Positions 38,903-48,446 are shown, counted from the first letter of the stretch. The stretch: 64,000 bases of DNA from Desulfobacteraceae bacterium (GCA_016744295.1 JADGEQ010000001.1:231749-295748); one strand, 5' to 3'. The notes: generated from the sequence alone by a model not told the origin. Numbers and translations are program-made.

Positions 38903-39448
38903 ATGCAAATTCTTGAAAACTTTGTTAACCTTGTTGACAACCTGAGCGATAAAATCGGGCATATTGTCGGGTGGATGACAAGCTTGATGGTCCTCGTCGT
39001 ATTTTATGATACGGTAATGAGATATGCCTTCAATGAGGGAAATGTTGCTCTCCAGGAATTGGAATGGCACCTTTTTGCCATTGTCTTTTTGTTAGGAGCC
39101 GCCTATACCCTGAAGGAAGGAGGGCATGTCCGTGTGGATATCCTCTATGTCGGTCTATCGAAAAAAGCCAAAGCCTGGATTGATTTTTTAGGTGTCTTTG
39201 TATTTCTTATCCCCTTTTCAGTGATGGTCATTCTCTCCACCAAGGGATTTATCATGAATTCCTGGGCAATCCGGGAAATTTCCCCCGATCCCGGAGGTCT
39301 GCCAGCACGCTATATTTTAAAAACAATGATTCCCCTGGGGTTTTCCCTCCTTATTGTGCAGGGATTATCCGAAGCTGCTAAAAATTTCATGATTATCCTA
39401 GGATATAACCGAAAGGTCACAAGCAAACAGCAGGGGGATGACTCATAA
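38903..39448 (+). CDS. dctQ: TRAP transporter small permease (DctQ)
   Basis: 181 residues with four hydrophobic segments. Family features are YDTVMRYAFNEGNVALQELEWHLFAIVF and KEGGHVRVDILY. The small subunit pairs with DctM to import an organic acid using the sodium gradient. ATG with AAGGGAG; the last base overlaps the dctM start. Confidence 0.92.
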   Translation: MQILENFVNLVDNLSDKIGHIVGWMTSLMVLVVFYDTVMRYAFNEGNVALQELEWHLFAIVFLLGAAYTLKEGGHVRVDILYVGLSKKAKAWIDFLGVFVFLIPFSVMVILSTKGFIMNSWAIREISPDPGGLPARYILKTMIPLGFSLLIVQGLSEAAKNFMIILGYNRKVTSKQQGDDS

Positions 39449-40773
39449 TGGAATTTATCACTGAATTTTTACCCCTGATTATGTTTGCTGTTGTTTTTGC
39501 CCTATTGCTTCTCGGATTTCCGGTTGCCTTTACCATTGGCGGCGTTGCCATGGCATTCGGTCTTTATGGGTTTGGGCCGGGATTCTTTAACCTGTTGCCC
39601 CTAAGAATCTGGGGAACCATGGAAAACTTCTCCCTCATGGCCGTGCCCCTGTTTATTTACATGGGGGTCATGCTGGAAAAGTCTGGCCTGGCTGAGGAAT
39701 TGCTGGAAGCCATGGCCCTTGTTTTCGGCAGGATCAAAGGTGGGCTTGCAGTTTCTGTTATTTTTGTGGGCGCACTCATGGGGGCTTCCACCGGCATTGT
39801 CGGCGCAACAGTTGTTACCATGGGGCTGCTTTCCGTACCCACCATGCTTCGAAACAACTACAATAAATGCCTGACCACAGGAACGGTTGCCGCTTCCGGA
39901 ACATTGGGGCAGATCATCCCCCCCAGCATTGTCCTTGTGCTGCTGGGAGAGATCATGAATGTTTCGGTGGGTGAATTGTTTCTGGCTGCCATTATCCCAG
40001 GATTCATCCTTGTGGGTTTGTATATGCTCTATATATTGATTATCGCCCAGATAAAACCGGAATGGGCTCCCCCCATTGATCAAAAAATCCTTGATGCGCT
40101 GTCGCGCAGGCAGCTTTTGGAAAAAGTATTCAAAGCGCTTATCCCACCTCTGGCCCTTATGATCGCTGTCCTGGGATCCATTTTTGCCGGGATTGCTTCT
40201 CCCACGGAAGCGGCATCTGTCGGTGCCGTGGGTGCAACTATTTTAACGGTCATGCACAAAAGGTTCAATTACCAGATTGTAAAAGAGGTCATGAATACGA
40301 CCACCAAACTGACCTGCATGGTATTTATCATCCTGGTGGGAGCCAGTACACTGGGTCTTGTTTTCAGAGGCTTGGGAGGGGATGGGCTGCTCAGAGGTCT
40401 GATTTTAAGCCTCCCCTTTGGAAAATGGGGAATTCTCTTTATAGTCATGTCCATTATATTCGTTGCCGGGTTTTTTCTTGATTTTATTGAAATTACCTTT
40501 ATCCATGTCCCGGTTCTGGCACCCATCATGATTCACCTGGGAGTTGATCCCATCTGGCTGGGCATCCTTATTGCGGTAAACCTTCAAACCTCTTTTCTAA
40601 CACCGCCCTTTGGGTTTTCACTCTTTTATCTCAAGGGGGTCACCCCACCTGAAGTTTCAACCATGGATATTTATAAAGGGATCATCCCCTTTGTCATCAT
40701 CCAGATTATCGGTCTTTTAATTATCTGCCTGTTCCCCGAGACGGTCACCTGGTTGCCCAGGGTTCTTTCCTAG
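39448..40773 (+). CDS. dctM: TRAP transporter large permease (DctM)
   Basis: 441 residues, about 12 membrane helices. GASTGIVGATVVTMGLLSVPTM and IIPPSIVLVLLGEIMNVSVGELFLA are the first scoop motif, GLVFRGLGGDG and SFLTPPFGFSLFYLKGV lie in the second. Forms the transport path. Follows dctQ with one-base overlap; its binding protein is encoded on the other strand beyond a shared terminator. Confidence 0.95.
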   Translation: MEFITEFLPLIMFAVVFALLLLGFPVAFTIGGVAMAFGLYGFGPGFFNLLPLRIWGTMENFSLMAVPLFIYMGVMLEKSGLAEELLEAMALVFGRIKGGLAVSVIFVGALMGASTGIVGATVVTMGLLSVPTMLRNNYNKCLTTGTVAASGTLGQIIPPSIVLVLLGEIMNVSVGELFLAAIIPGFILVGLYMLYILIIAQIKPEWAPPIDQKILDALSRRQLLEKVFKALIPPLALMIAVLGSIFAGIASPTEAASVGAVGATILTVMHKRFNYQIVKEVMNTTTKLTCMVFIILVGASTLGLVFRGLGGDGLLRGLILSLPFGKWGILFIVMSIIFVAGFFLDFIEITFIHVPVLAPIMIHLGVDPIWLGILIAVNLQTSFLTPPFGFSLFYLKGVTPPEVSTMDIYKGIIPFVIIQIIGLLIICLFPETVTWLPRVLS

Positions 40774-40798
40774 GGAGATTCCAGACATTTAAAACAAC

Positions 40799-40832
40799 AA
40801 AAGGGGTCGGAAATTTTTCCCGGCCCCTTTTT
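40799..40832. terminator. Bidirectional terminator between dctM and dctP
   Basis: AAAAGGGGTCGG (40799-40810) pairs with CCGGCCCCTTTT (from 40820) around a short loop; T tracts flank both sides, so it can end both the dctQM and the dctP transcripts. Confidence 0.85.
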
Positions 40833-40862
40833 TATTTACACCCTTCTGTTAGAAATCTTATT

Positions 40863-41963
40863 TTAAAGCTTTTTCAATTCCTGGTAAGGCTCTTCTGATA
40901 ATTTATTCCACCCATAAATATTTTTCTGGAATGCAAGAAAGGCATCATAAACCTTTTTGAACATGGGATCAGAAGCAGCCTGTTCCTCCAATACTTCCTG
41001 GGATAATTTTCTCATCTCTTTAATAACCGGTTTCGGGAATTCTTTAAGCTGAACCTTATGAACATCAACCAGTTCCCTTAGGGCGGCATTATTTTTTGCT
41101 TCAAACTCAGACAACATCCAAATATTGCTCTTGTAAGTAGCTGCCTCAACAATGGCTTTAAGATCATCGGGCAACAAATTCCATGCATCCTTGTTTATCA
41201 TGCATTCAAATGCCGTCCCAAATTCATGCCAGCCCGGATAATAATAATACTTTGCGGCTTTATAAAAGCCCAGTTTCAGATCATGAAAGGGGCCCACCCA
41301 TTCCGTGGCATCAATGACCCCTCTTTCAAGGTTGGTATAGATATCACCGCCTGCCATAAGAATGGCACTCCCGCCAGCTTTCGCAAGAACTTTGCCAGCT
41401 AGACCCGGAATCCTCATTTTAAGGCCTTTAAAATCCTCCATGGAGTTGATCTCTTTATTGAACCAGCCGCCCATTTGAGCACCGGTGTTTCCTGCGAGAA
41501 ATGGTTTTATATTAAATTTTGAATAAACTTCTTCCCAAAGTTCCATTCCGCCGCCGGATAAGATCCATGCATTGATGGATTGGGCATTGAATCCAAAGGG
41601 TACGGCAGCAAAAAACTGGGCTGCCGGAACTTTTCCTGCCCAATAATAGGAAGCGGCATGACCCATCTCAACCGTTCCCTGGCTGACGGCATCAAAGGTC
41701 CCCATTGCCGGTACAAGCTCGCCACCGCCATAAACCTCGATCTTCAATCTTCCGCCGCTCATTTCATCTACCCATTGGGCAATTTTATCTGCACTTTCCC
41801 CCAGCATGGGAAAATGGGGTGGCCAGGTGGTACACATTTTCCAGCGAAATGTTTTTTCTTTTTTTGCCATTGCCGGAACTGCACTGGCTGCGATTCCAGC
41901 ACCAACGGCAGCTGCTCCAACGCCCACTGTTTTGATAAATTCACGCCTGTTGTTCTTTTCCAT
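40863..41963 (-). CDS. dctP: TRAP transporter substrate-binding protein (DctP), Tat-exported
   Basis: 366 residues. The N terminus has the twin-arginine motif NNRREFIK and a hydrophobic core ending VPAMA, so it is exported folded. The mature part FRWKMCTTWPPHFPMLGE and the arginine/asparagine ligand region LERGVIDATEWVGPFHDL match DctP proteins of the TakP-like subgroup (often 2-oxo acids). Convergent to dctQM across 90 bases, an unusual layout since the three genes are normally co-directional. Ribosome site AAGGAG. Confidence 0.93.
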   Translation of the reverse strand: MEKNNRREFIKTVGVGAAAVGAGIAASAVPAMAKKEKTFRWKMCTTWPPHFPMLGESADKIAQWVDEMSGGRLKIEVYGGGELVPAMGTFDAVSQGTVEMGHAASYYWAGKVPAAQFFAAVPFGFNAQSINAWILSGGGMELWEEVYSKFNIKPFLAGNTGAQMGGWFNKEINSMEDFKGLKMRIPGLAGKVLAKAGGSAILMAGGDIYTNLERGVIDATEWVGPFHDLKLGFYKAAKYYYYPGWHEFGTAFECMINKDAWNLLPDDLKAIVEAATYKSNIWMLSEFEAKNNAALRELVDVHKVQLKEFPKPVIKEMRKLSQEVLEEQAASDPMFKKVYDAFLAFQKNIYGWNKLSEEPYQELKKL

Positions 41964-42245
41964 GCGAAATCTCCTTTTTCAGTTTAGAATTACTGTCCTA
42001 ATACTATGGTCATATGGATTCACACATTGATCGCAACTGTATATATTGTCAAAACCCATTGGTCTAAAAAAATGAAGATCATTGATTTACTAAATCTCGT
42101 TTTAGGCAAAAATCTTATACCAAGTCAAGTAATATTCCATAAAAAAGATAGACTTCTCCCTGCCGGGATTACAAAATCAGTCCCGAAAAGACCCAAGAAG
42201 TTTGAATAAAAGCAGCTCACTTATTTTTAATTCTGATGGTACCGA

Positions 42246-43112
42246 TTATGGATTAAAGAATCGAACCCTTGCCTGTGTATCCAGTATCTTTTGCTCGTAA
42301 AGGGATCCAAAAAATATTTTCATGGCCTTTATTTTCAAGGGATCCAGGTCACAGATCAACAGATCATAATATTTTTTGACAAGCAAATGGCTAAGATTTA
42401 ATTTTTTGCTTCCAGCTTTTATTACTTCGTCAATATGGGCATACCCTTGTTTTTTTGAAGCAAGCAACAAGTCAAGCACCGCCCCCACCTGACCAGGGTA
42501 TTTTTTTGCAAAGGATTCTCTGACCACCCAGACCGCGAAAACAAAGGGCAATCCGGTCATCTCATACCAGATCCCCCCCAGGTCAAAACAATGGGTATAA
42601 CGCTCCTTCCAGGGCTGGGTCAGTGCTTTATCCCCAATGACCATGACCGCATCCACCCCCTTGGGGATCTGATTGATATCTCCCACCGGTCCCACCTTAA
42701 AATCAGGATAAACCTGTCTCTGGGAAAAAATCATCTTTAAAAACGAGGCTGCCGAAGCTGATTCCTGGGAAAACATAACGGTTTTCCGGTTTAGGTCGTC
42801 CAACGCATAATTGCTGGCACAGATGACACTTAAAACATCGCCATGGCAGGAGATGGAAAGATCCGGAAGCAGCAGAAGTTTATCATGGTTCATGGCATAA
42901 AATGCCGCTGATATGGGGCTGATCTCAATCTGGTTGGTTATTATTTTTCGGTTAAGGGCCGAAGGAACATCGGAAACCATGGTGAGCCAATCCGGCAGCA
43001 GCCCGTTATCAAGTCCATAGTACACGGGTGAAGCATTGATATAAGATATTTTTCCCAAGGATATTTTAGGGGATATTTTAGGGGATATTTTAGGGGATAT
43101 TTTAGGTTTCAT
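42246..43112 (-). CDS. mqnA: Chorismate dehydratase (futalosine menaquinone pathway)
   Basis: 288 residues. From residue 19 the MqnA pattern appears: LGKISYINASPVYYGL, SDVPSALNRKII, EISPISAAFYA and FVFAVWVVRESFA. It forms 3-enolpyruvylbenzoate from chorismate. The first 18 residues are a repeat of SPKI units coded by a 12-bp tandem repeat and are not expected in the family. Last gene of the minus-strand operon; its start overlaps the amidohydrolase gene by 11 bases. Confidence 0.9.
   Translation of the reverse strand: MKPKISPKISPKISPKISLGKISYINASPVYYGLDNGLLPDWLTMVSDVPSALNRKIITNQIEISPISAAFYAMNHDKLLLLPDLSISCHGDVLSVICASNYALDDLNRKTVMFSQESASAASFLKMIFSQRQVYPDFKVGPVGDINQIPKGVDAVMVIGDKALTQPWKERYTHCFDLGGIWYEMTGLPFVFAVWVVRESFAKKYPGQVGAVLDLLLASKKQGYAHIDEVIKAGSKKLNLSHLLVKKYYDLLICDLDPLKIKAMKIFFGSLYEQKILDTQARVRFFNP
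43059..43106. repeat. Four perfect 12-bp tandem repeats at the mqnA start
   Basis: The unit GGATATTTTAGG is present four times without mismatch at 43059-43070, 43071-43082, 43083-43094 and 43095-43106, encoding the SPKI repeats of MqnA. Unit length divides by three, so slippage would change length but not frame; it also spans the mqnA translation start region and the end of the upstream gene. Confidence 0.9.
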
Positions 43113-44421
43113 GGGTGGTCAAACTTTCAATAATTGCTGATTTGGTGGGTTCATTTAAATCCACATATATAAACGCTGATTTTTTCCCCTTGTCAAGGGT
43201 TCCGGCAAGGTGTTCCATCCCCAGAGCCCTGGCCCCGTTTATGGTTGCCATGGACAAAACCTTGTCAGGTTCAATATTGGGGTATTTTTGCCTTACAAAT
43301 GCCATCTCATCAAAAATGCTCAAAGAATCACAGGAGGCAAGGCTGTCAGACCCAAGAGCCGGGGCCAGTTTTTTTTCCAGCATTTTGCCGATATCCGGCA
43401 ATTTTTGATGAAGATTCTGATTGCTCCTGGGGCAAAGACATATACGGGTTTGGGTTCGGGCAAGAATATCCAGGTCCCTGCCGTCAATGTTGAGCAGATG
43501 AACCCCAAGAGTAGAAGAATCCAGCAGACCAAGATCATCCAGATATTGAACCGGACTCTTTGAACCCGTGGGCCATAGGGAGGTGTCTATCCCCCTTGAA
43601 GCAAGGAATTTTCCCCATTGCCCTTTTTTACCCGAAATAAATTCTGATTCTGTATCTGACTCGGCCAGGTGGATGGAAAAGGGCAAATTTTGTGCCCGGG
43701 TCTGTTGCTTGACCGCCTGCAACAAAAAAGGATCTGTTGTATGGGGGGCGTGGCCGGCCAGGGAAAAGGACAGCAAATCACTCTTTTTAATCCTGTTTTC
43801 TCCAATCAAGGCGTCCTGGGCAGATCCGAGAAACTCCTGGAACCAGACACCGGAAAGATTCAGAGATTGGACAATGGTTTTGGTAAGGCCCTGGGTGGAT
43901 ATTTCGCCAATATATCCCGTGCCGTGAGCAGCAAGCTCTTTGGCAGCCTTTTTGGCTTCCCCGGCCAAAACAACTTCCCCAGCAGCATCTCTTTTTTCCA
44001 GCAAGTCTTGAACCCATCCGGCAAAGCCCCGGTCAAAACAAAGGCAATCTTTAAGTGCCGACAACTCCAAATGAAGATGGGCATTGACCAGGCAGGGCAT
44101 GATCACCCCGGTTCCGTGGTCAATGATTTTCTGCCCTGACTGACCCTGTCCTGACGGGTCCTGTGTTAACGGGCCCTGTGCTATTGTATTTTTTCCGGAA
44201 AAAACCCGACCGGAGGGAATTTTGTAAACATTGGTTATTCGCCCATCTTCAACTTCGACACATCCGTTTTCAATGAGATGCCAGGGACTGATAAGCACCC
44301 ACCCTGCCCTATGAAGTGTTTTCGCCCCCGGGGTATTTGCCCCCCAAGCATTAATAAACTCAATCAATGGGACAACCTGTTCATAGATAATGATAATAAC
44401 AGTCCCGTTGCCGGGGCTCAA
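43102..44421 (-). CDS. Amidohydrolase, probable aminodeoxyfutalosine deaminase
   Basis: Up to 439 residues. Metal-binding VNAHLHLELSAL, then GHAPHTTDPFL, IHLAESDTE and ALGSDSLASCDSLSIFDEM are the amidohydrolase (SAH/aminofutalosine deaminase-like) signatures. In this operon it should convert 6-amino-6-deoxyfutalosine from MqnE to 6-deoxyfutalosine. The start is uncertain: the frame opens with TTG at 44421, overlapping mqnC by 41 bases, but homology seems to begin only near residue 38 (LHRAGWVLISP). Overlaps mqnA by 11 bases. Confidence 0.8.
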   Translation of the reverse strand: MSPGNGTVIIIIYEQVVPLIEFINAWGANTPGAKTLHRAGWVLISPWHLIENGCVEVEDGRITNVYKIPSGRVFSGKNTIAQGPLTQDPSGQGQSGQKIIDHGTGVIMPCLVNAHLHLELSALKDCLCFDRGFAGWVQDLLEKRDAAGEVVLAGEAKKAAKELAAHGTGYIGEISTQGLTKTIVQSLNLSGVWFQEFLGSAQDALIGENRIKKSDLLSFSLAGHAPHTTDPFLLQAVKQQTRAQNLPFSIHLAESDTESEFISGKKGQWGKFLASRGIDTSLWPTGSKSPVQYLDDLGLLDSSTLGVHLLNIDGRDLDILARTQTRICLCPRSNQNLHQKLPDIGKMLEKKLAPALGSDSLASCDSLSIFDEMAFVRQKYPNIEPDKVLSMATINGARALGMEHLAGTLDKGKKSAFIYVDLNEPTKSAIIESLTTHET

Positions 44422-45439
44422 AGCCTGCAGTTGTTATCAAGTGCCGCAATTCGCTTTCCGGAAGCATGAAGTTCACACCGGCCGATGCCACCACATTTTC
44501 CTCAATCATTGTACTGCCCATGTCATTGGCGCCAAAAAACAAAGCCGTCTGACCAATCTTTTCACCCTGGGTAACCCATGAGGCCTGGATATTATCAACA
44601 TTGTCCAGAAAAATACGACTTAGGGCCAGAACCCTGAGATACTCAACACTGGTTTTCTTTTTCACCTTTATCTGTGTATTCCCCGGCTGAAACGTCCAGG
44701 GAATAAAGGCGGTAAATCCATGGGTTTCATCCTGGAGCGCCCTGATCTTTTCCAGATGGGCAACAATATGAAAATCCTGCTCAAGATGTCCAAACATCAT
44801 GGTGGCACTGGATCTCATCCCCGCAAGATGGGCCTGACGCATCACATCCAGCCACTCTTGGGACAAACACTTATTGGGAGATACCTTTTGCCGGATCCTA
44901 TCATCAAGAATTTCAGCGCCTCCTCCGGGTATGGAGGCAAGGCCTGCTTTTTTAAGGATGCGAATGGTTTTGGCCACGGACAAATTTGACTTTTTCGCAA
45001 TAAAATCAATTTCAGGAGGTGAAAATCCGTGGATATGGATATCAAAATTTTTCCGTATAAAAGCAAGCATGTCCACATAGAAATCAATTTCAAGATCCGG
45101 GTGCATCCCTCCCTGGAGAAGAATCTGTGTGCCGCCAAGATCAATGGTTTCCTGAATTTTGTCCTTTAATTCTCGTTTTGAAATGACATACCCTTTTTCA
45201 ACAGATTGATAAAAGGCGCAAAACCGACACCCGGATACACAGATATTGGTGTAGTTGATATTCCGGTCCACCACATAGGTGACATCCTTTTCCGGATGAA
45301 GGGAAAACCGTTTGTGGTTGGCAAGCCTGCCAAGGGTCATAAGATCGGCATTCTGGTAGAGTTCAAGGCCTTCTTTGCCGTCAATTCGCAGGTTTTTTTC
45401 TATTTTTTCAATAATCTTATCTATATGGTTCATATGCAT
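44381..45439 (-). CDS. mqnC: Cyclic dehypoxanthinyl futalosine synthase (radical SAM)
   Basis: 352 residues. Radical SAM CxxxCxxC motif in INYTNICVSGCRFCAFYQ, then GGTQILLQGGMHPDLEIDFY, PGGGAEIL and the C-terminal GANDMGSTMIEENVVASAG. It forms the spiro intermediate of the futalosine route. Starts 8 bases after mqnE and resembles it in fold. Confidence 0.93.
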   Translation of the reverse strand: MHMNHIDKIIEKIEKNLRIDGKEGLELYQNADLMTLGRLANHKRFSLHPEKDVTYVVDRNINYTNICVSGCRFCAFYQSVEKGYVISKRELKDKIQETIDLGGTQILLQGGMHPDLEIDFYVDMLAFIRKNFDIHIHGFSPPEIDFIAKKSNLSVAKTIRILKKAGLASIPGGGAEILDDRIRQKVSPNKCLSQEWLDVMRQAHLAGMRSSATMMFGHLEQDFHIVAHLEKIRALQDETHGFTAFIPWTFQPGNTQIKVKKKTSVEYLRVLALSRIFLDNVDNIQASWVTQGEKIGQTALFFGANDMGSTMIEENVVASAGVNFMLPESELRHLITTAGFEPRQRDCYYHYL

Positions 45440-45447
45440 ACCATTTT

Positions 45448-46548
45448 TTATTCAGTTCTATTCAAAATAGGATTATAAAATGAATCCCTTTGCACGGGTT
45501 CAAAGCCAGCGGAACGAATCATCATTTCCATTTGATCCTGGGTCAATCCTGTGGCAGATGTGGCCCCTGCCGTGTGGGTAATCCGCTCTTCAATGATGGT
45601 TCCGTCCAGATCATCGGCGCCAAAACTTAGGGCCACCTGGGCAAGGGGTTCTCCTATCATGACCCAATAGGCCTTGATATGTGCAAAATTATCCAGCATC
45701 AAACGGGCGGCAGCCACATTCTTCAAATCATCCATGGCTGTTGTTGGGGGAAGATGAGACAATTGGGTGTTCTGGGAATGGAAGGCCAGAGGAATAAAGG
45801 CTGAAAACCCATGGGTTTCATCCTGGAGTTCCCTCAGGGAGATAAGATGGTCCACCCGCTCCTCAATGGTTTCAATATGACCATAGAGCATGGTGGCATT
45901 GGTTTTGATCCCGGCCTTATGAACGGTTCTGACAATCTCAAGCCAACGTACATGACCTATTTTTTTTGGGAAAAGTGCGTCATGGACCCTTGTATTCAAT
46001 ACCTCAGCCCCTCCGCCGGGCATCATGTCAAGTCCTGCCTCCTTTAATTTAGCCACCGTCTCTTCCAAAGAATGGCCTGATAAATTTGACAGATAGTCTA
46101 TCTCAACACAGGTAAACGCTTTGATGCTGGCCTTTGGCCGCAGTCGTCTAACGGTTTTCAAAAGATCAATAAAATAATCAAAGCTTAAGTCTTCATTGAG
46201 CCCACCCACAATGTGCAATTCAGAAACAGGCTCCTCGATACGCTCCACTAGCCTTTTTTCAATTTCCGCCATGGACCAGACATAGGAATCTTTTTCCCCA
46301 TTGTCCTTTGCATAGGCGCAAAACCGGCACCGATTTTTGCAAATATTGGTATAATTAAGATGCTGATTATAGACATAAAATGCCTTGTTCCCATGCAGCT
46401 TACAACGAACATAATTGGCAATGGTGCCAAGCCCGAGCAAATCATGGGTTTCATAAATACAAATCCCGTCTTCCTTTGAAAGACGGGAGCCCTCTTTGAC
46501 TTTCGAGTAAATACTTTCAAGCCGCTCATCCAAAAACGATATCTTCAT
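45448..46548 (-). CDS. mqnE: Aminofutalosine synthase (radical SAM)
   Basis: 366 residues. Motif CKNRCRFCAYAKD within LNYTNICKNRCRFCAY; HIVGGLNEDLSFDYF, MPGGGAEVLN and GADDLDGTIIEERITHTAG support MqnE rather than MqnC. It joins the enolpyruvylbenzoate made by MqnA with the SAM-derived adenosyl part. Shares one base with the stop of the zinc-ribbon gene upstream. Confidence 0.92.
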   Translation of the reverse strand: MKISFLDERLESIYSKVKEGSRLSKEDGICIYETHDLLGLGTIANYVRCKLHGNKAFYVYNQHLNYTNICKNRCRFCAYAKDNGEKDSYVWSMAEIEKRLVERIEEPVSELHIVGGLNEDLSFDYFIDLLKTVRRLRPKASIKAFTCVEIDYLSNLSGHSLEETVAKLKEAGLDMMPGGGAEVLNTRVHDALFPKKIGHVRWLEIVRTVHKAGIKTNATMLYGHIETIEERVDHLISLRELQDETHGFSAFIPLAFHSQNTQLSHLPPTTAMDDLKNVAAARLMLDNFAHIKAYWVMIGEPLAQVALSFGADDLDGTIIEERITHTAGATSATGLTQDQMEMMIRSAGFEPVQRDSFYNPILNRTE

Positions 46549-48008
46549 TAACGCCTCTTTCTTCTGACAACCCTTCTTTTTTTCTTGGGTGCTTGGCTGG
46601 CTGCCGCACTGGCCATATTCTGTTTAGGATCCAATAGGTTGTTCTGGGTATAGGAACAGGCTGCCCTGGGACATTTAAGCCCTTTTTCATCGCCTGATGC
46701 CTGGATTTCAATTAAAAATAAATTTTTGCACAAAGGACATTCAAAATGGTAGGGTTTATCCCAGCTTACAAACCGACAGCCTGATGTTGTACAAGAAAAA
46801 AATAGTTTTCCTTTTTCAGTTGTTTTTTCCTCAATCTGCCCCGTGGCACACAAGGGACAGGGCATGGCAAGTTCGCTTTCAAATTGGGCAATCCGGGATG
46901 CAATATCCTCTTCTGATAAAACAATTTCTTTTTCTTCCTGGACCTTTGAATCCTTAGGGCTAATTTCTATTTCCTGGAGGGCTTGCGCTTCTTCCTTTTG
47001 CCTGATCCGATCTTCCAGGGCCTTAAGCCGGGCTTCTCTCTGTGCCATCTGGGCTTCCCTTGCCGCAAATTCCTCTGCTTTTTCCTGGGCTGCCTTCAAA
47101 GCCAGCTCTTTTTCTTCCAATTTTCTGAGCTGTTTTGCCGTATTTTCGGCTGCTTCTTCTGCTTGTTTTATCCTTGCGTCTTTTTCAGCCAGTTGTCTTT
47201 CAAGTTCTGCGTCCTGCCTGGCTTTTTCTTGAATTTTTTCCTGTTCTGCTTTCTGTGCAGCAATCTCTTCTTTGGTAGGCCCTTTATCAAAGACATCCTT
47301 TACCTGGACCTTTTCCCTATATTCATCCGACCGTTTTTTACGGGTTTTCATCAATGTTGACAACCGGTCGATGTTTTCTTGCTTTAATTTTTTAAGTTTT
47401 ATTGAAATTTCTTTTGTCTGGGCAGGCGATTTCTGCACCCCGGAAGCCATCTCCGAAGCCTTTTTTTCTGCATGATCCCGGGAAACGGAAACCCCACGGC
47501 TTTTTAAAGCGGACTCAAAGCTTTGTTTGGCAAGCTCAAGACTTTTTCGGCCGGAATTTACCTCATGATTCATCTGGAGAACAAAGGCAATCAAATTCAT
47601 TCCCTGCATACCCGGAAACATACTGTCCAAAAAACCGGCCATCATAAAAGAGGGCATTTCAGCCTTGAATTCACCCGTTTCATTCTCACTGATATACCCG
47701 TTTTTAAGGGATGAGGTGATGGCAGTGTCAAGCTCATCATCCTTTTCAAGGCCGATGGCCACCAGTTCACTGGCAAAGGAGTCAAGTTGATATCGCTCGG
47801 GAGGAAAATCGGAGAATTGTCTGATCTCGCGCTCGCGCTCAACAATAATAGTGATGCAAGAGATGGTAGCAAGATTAAAGGACATCATTGCCGCATGGGA
47901 ATCAACATCTATGAAGGAGGTTATTTCCCTGGCAAGTATTTCATCCAATTGTGTTTTTACAATCAGAGGATTGATTTCCTTATCCGATGTTAACGCTTTC
48001 TCCATCAT
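46548..48008 (-). CDS. Coiled-coil protein with C-terminal zinc ribbons and basic tail
   Basis: 486 residues. N-terminal helical domain (1-190), long charged coiled coil with many Glu, Lys, Ala and Gln (about 205-370), then two zinc-finger units like those at the end of topoisomerase I (CPLC...C...C and CPLCK...CPRAAC, about 383-460), and a tail PKKKRRVVRRKRR. The end should bind nucleic acid. No family name recognised. Start overlaps the small gene by 4 bases (ATGA); probable partner of the ParA two genes upstream. Confidence 0.75.
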   Translation of the reverse strand: MMEKALTSDKEINPLIVKTQLDEILAREITSFIDVDSHAAMMSFNLATISCITIIVEREREIRQFSDFPPERYQLDSFASELVAIGLEKDDELDTAITSSLKNGYISENETGEFKAEMPSFMMAGFLDSMFPGMQGMNLIAFVLQMNHEVNSGRKSLELAKQSFESALKSRGVSVSRDHAEKKASEMASGVQKSPAQTKEISIKLKKLKQENIDRLSTLMKTRKKRSDEYREKVQVKDVFDKGPTKEEIAAQKAEQEKIQEKARQDAELERQLAEKDARIKQAEEAAENTAKQLRKLEEKELALKAAQEKAEEFAAREAQMAQREARLKALEDRIRQKEEAQALQEIEISPKDSKVQEEKEIVLSEEDIASRIAQFESELAMPCPLCATGQIEEKTTEKGKLFFSCTTSGCRFVSWDKPYHFECPLCKNLFLIEIQASGDEKGLKCPRAACSYTQNNLLDPKQNMASAAASQAPKKKRRVVRRKRR

Positions 48009-48430
48009 TCATCTCCCTGATTAATATCGGAAATCATATCCGCAATATCAGAGGCCATTTGTCCTGTTCTATCACTATTAGGCAATTTTGCGGGCAACAC
48101 AGTATTAATCTTTGTTTCTGTCAACTCATTTTTTTCAAGCAAACTATTTTCCCTGTCTTCATCATCCCTTGATGTTGAGATTTCAAGACATTCTCCCTGG
48201 CGGTTAAAAATCACGGATAAGGGGACTTTTATTTCAAAATCAAACTTATAGGCAATTTGATTGTTGTAAACTACAAGATCCCCCTCTTTGTAATCAACTT
48301 CATCCTGAATTGCAAATTGGTGTTTTTCCAGCAATAATTTTTCGATGGTATCCCAATCAAGTTCTGCATTTATTGAATCAATAAATTCTTTTTCACTCTC
48401 CTGGATTGTCTCTGGATTTGTAAGCTTCAT
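48005..48430 (-). CDS. Hypothetical acidic protein of the ParA operon
   Basis: 141 residues from the ATG at 48430, which has GAGGTGAGG directly upstream; the frame extends 15 codons further without a start signal. Rich in Glu and Asp; EFIDSINAELDWDTIEKLLLE and GDLVVYNNQIAYKFDFEIKV suggest an alpha plus beta domain, and the C terminus is polar. No family recognised. Lies 16 bases after parA and overlaps the next gene by 4, so all three are made together. Confidence 0.7.
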   Translation of the reverse strand: MKLTNPETIQESEKEFIDSINAELDWDTIEKLLLEKHQFAIQDEVDYKEGDLVVYNNQIAYKFDFEIKVPLSVIFNRQGECLEISTSRDDEDRENSLLEKNELTETKINTVLPAKLPNSDRTGQMASDIADMISDINQGDE

Positions 48431-48446
48431 CCTCACCTCAATTTTA

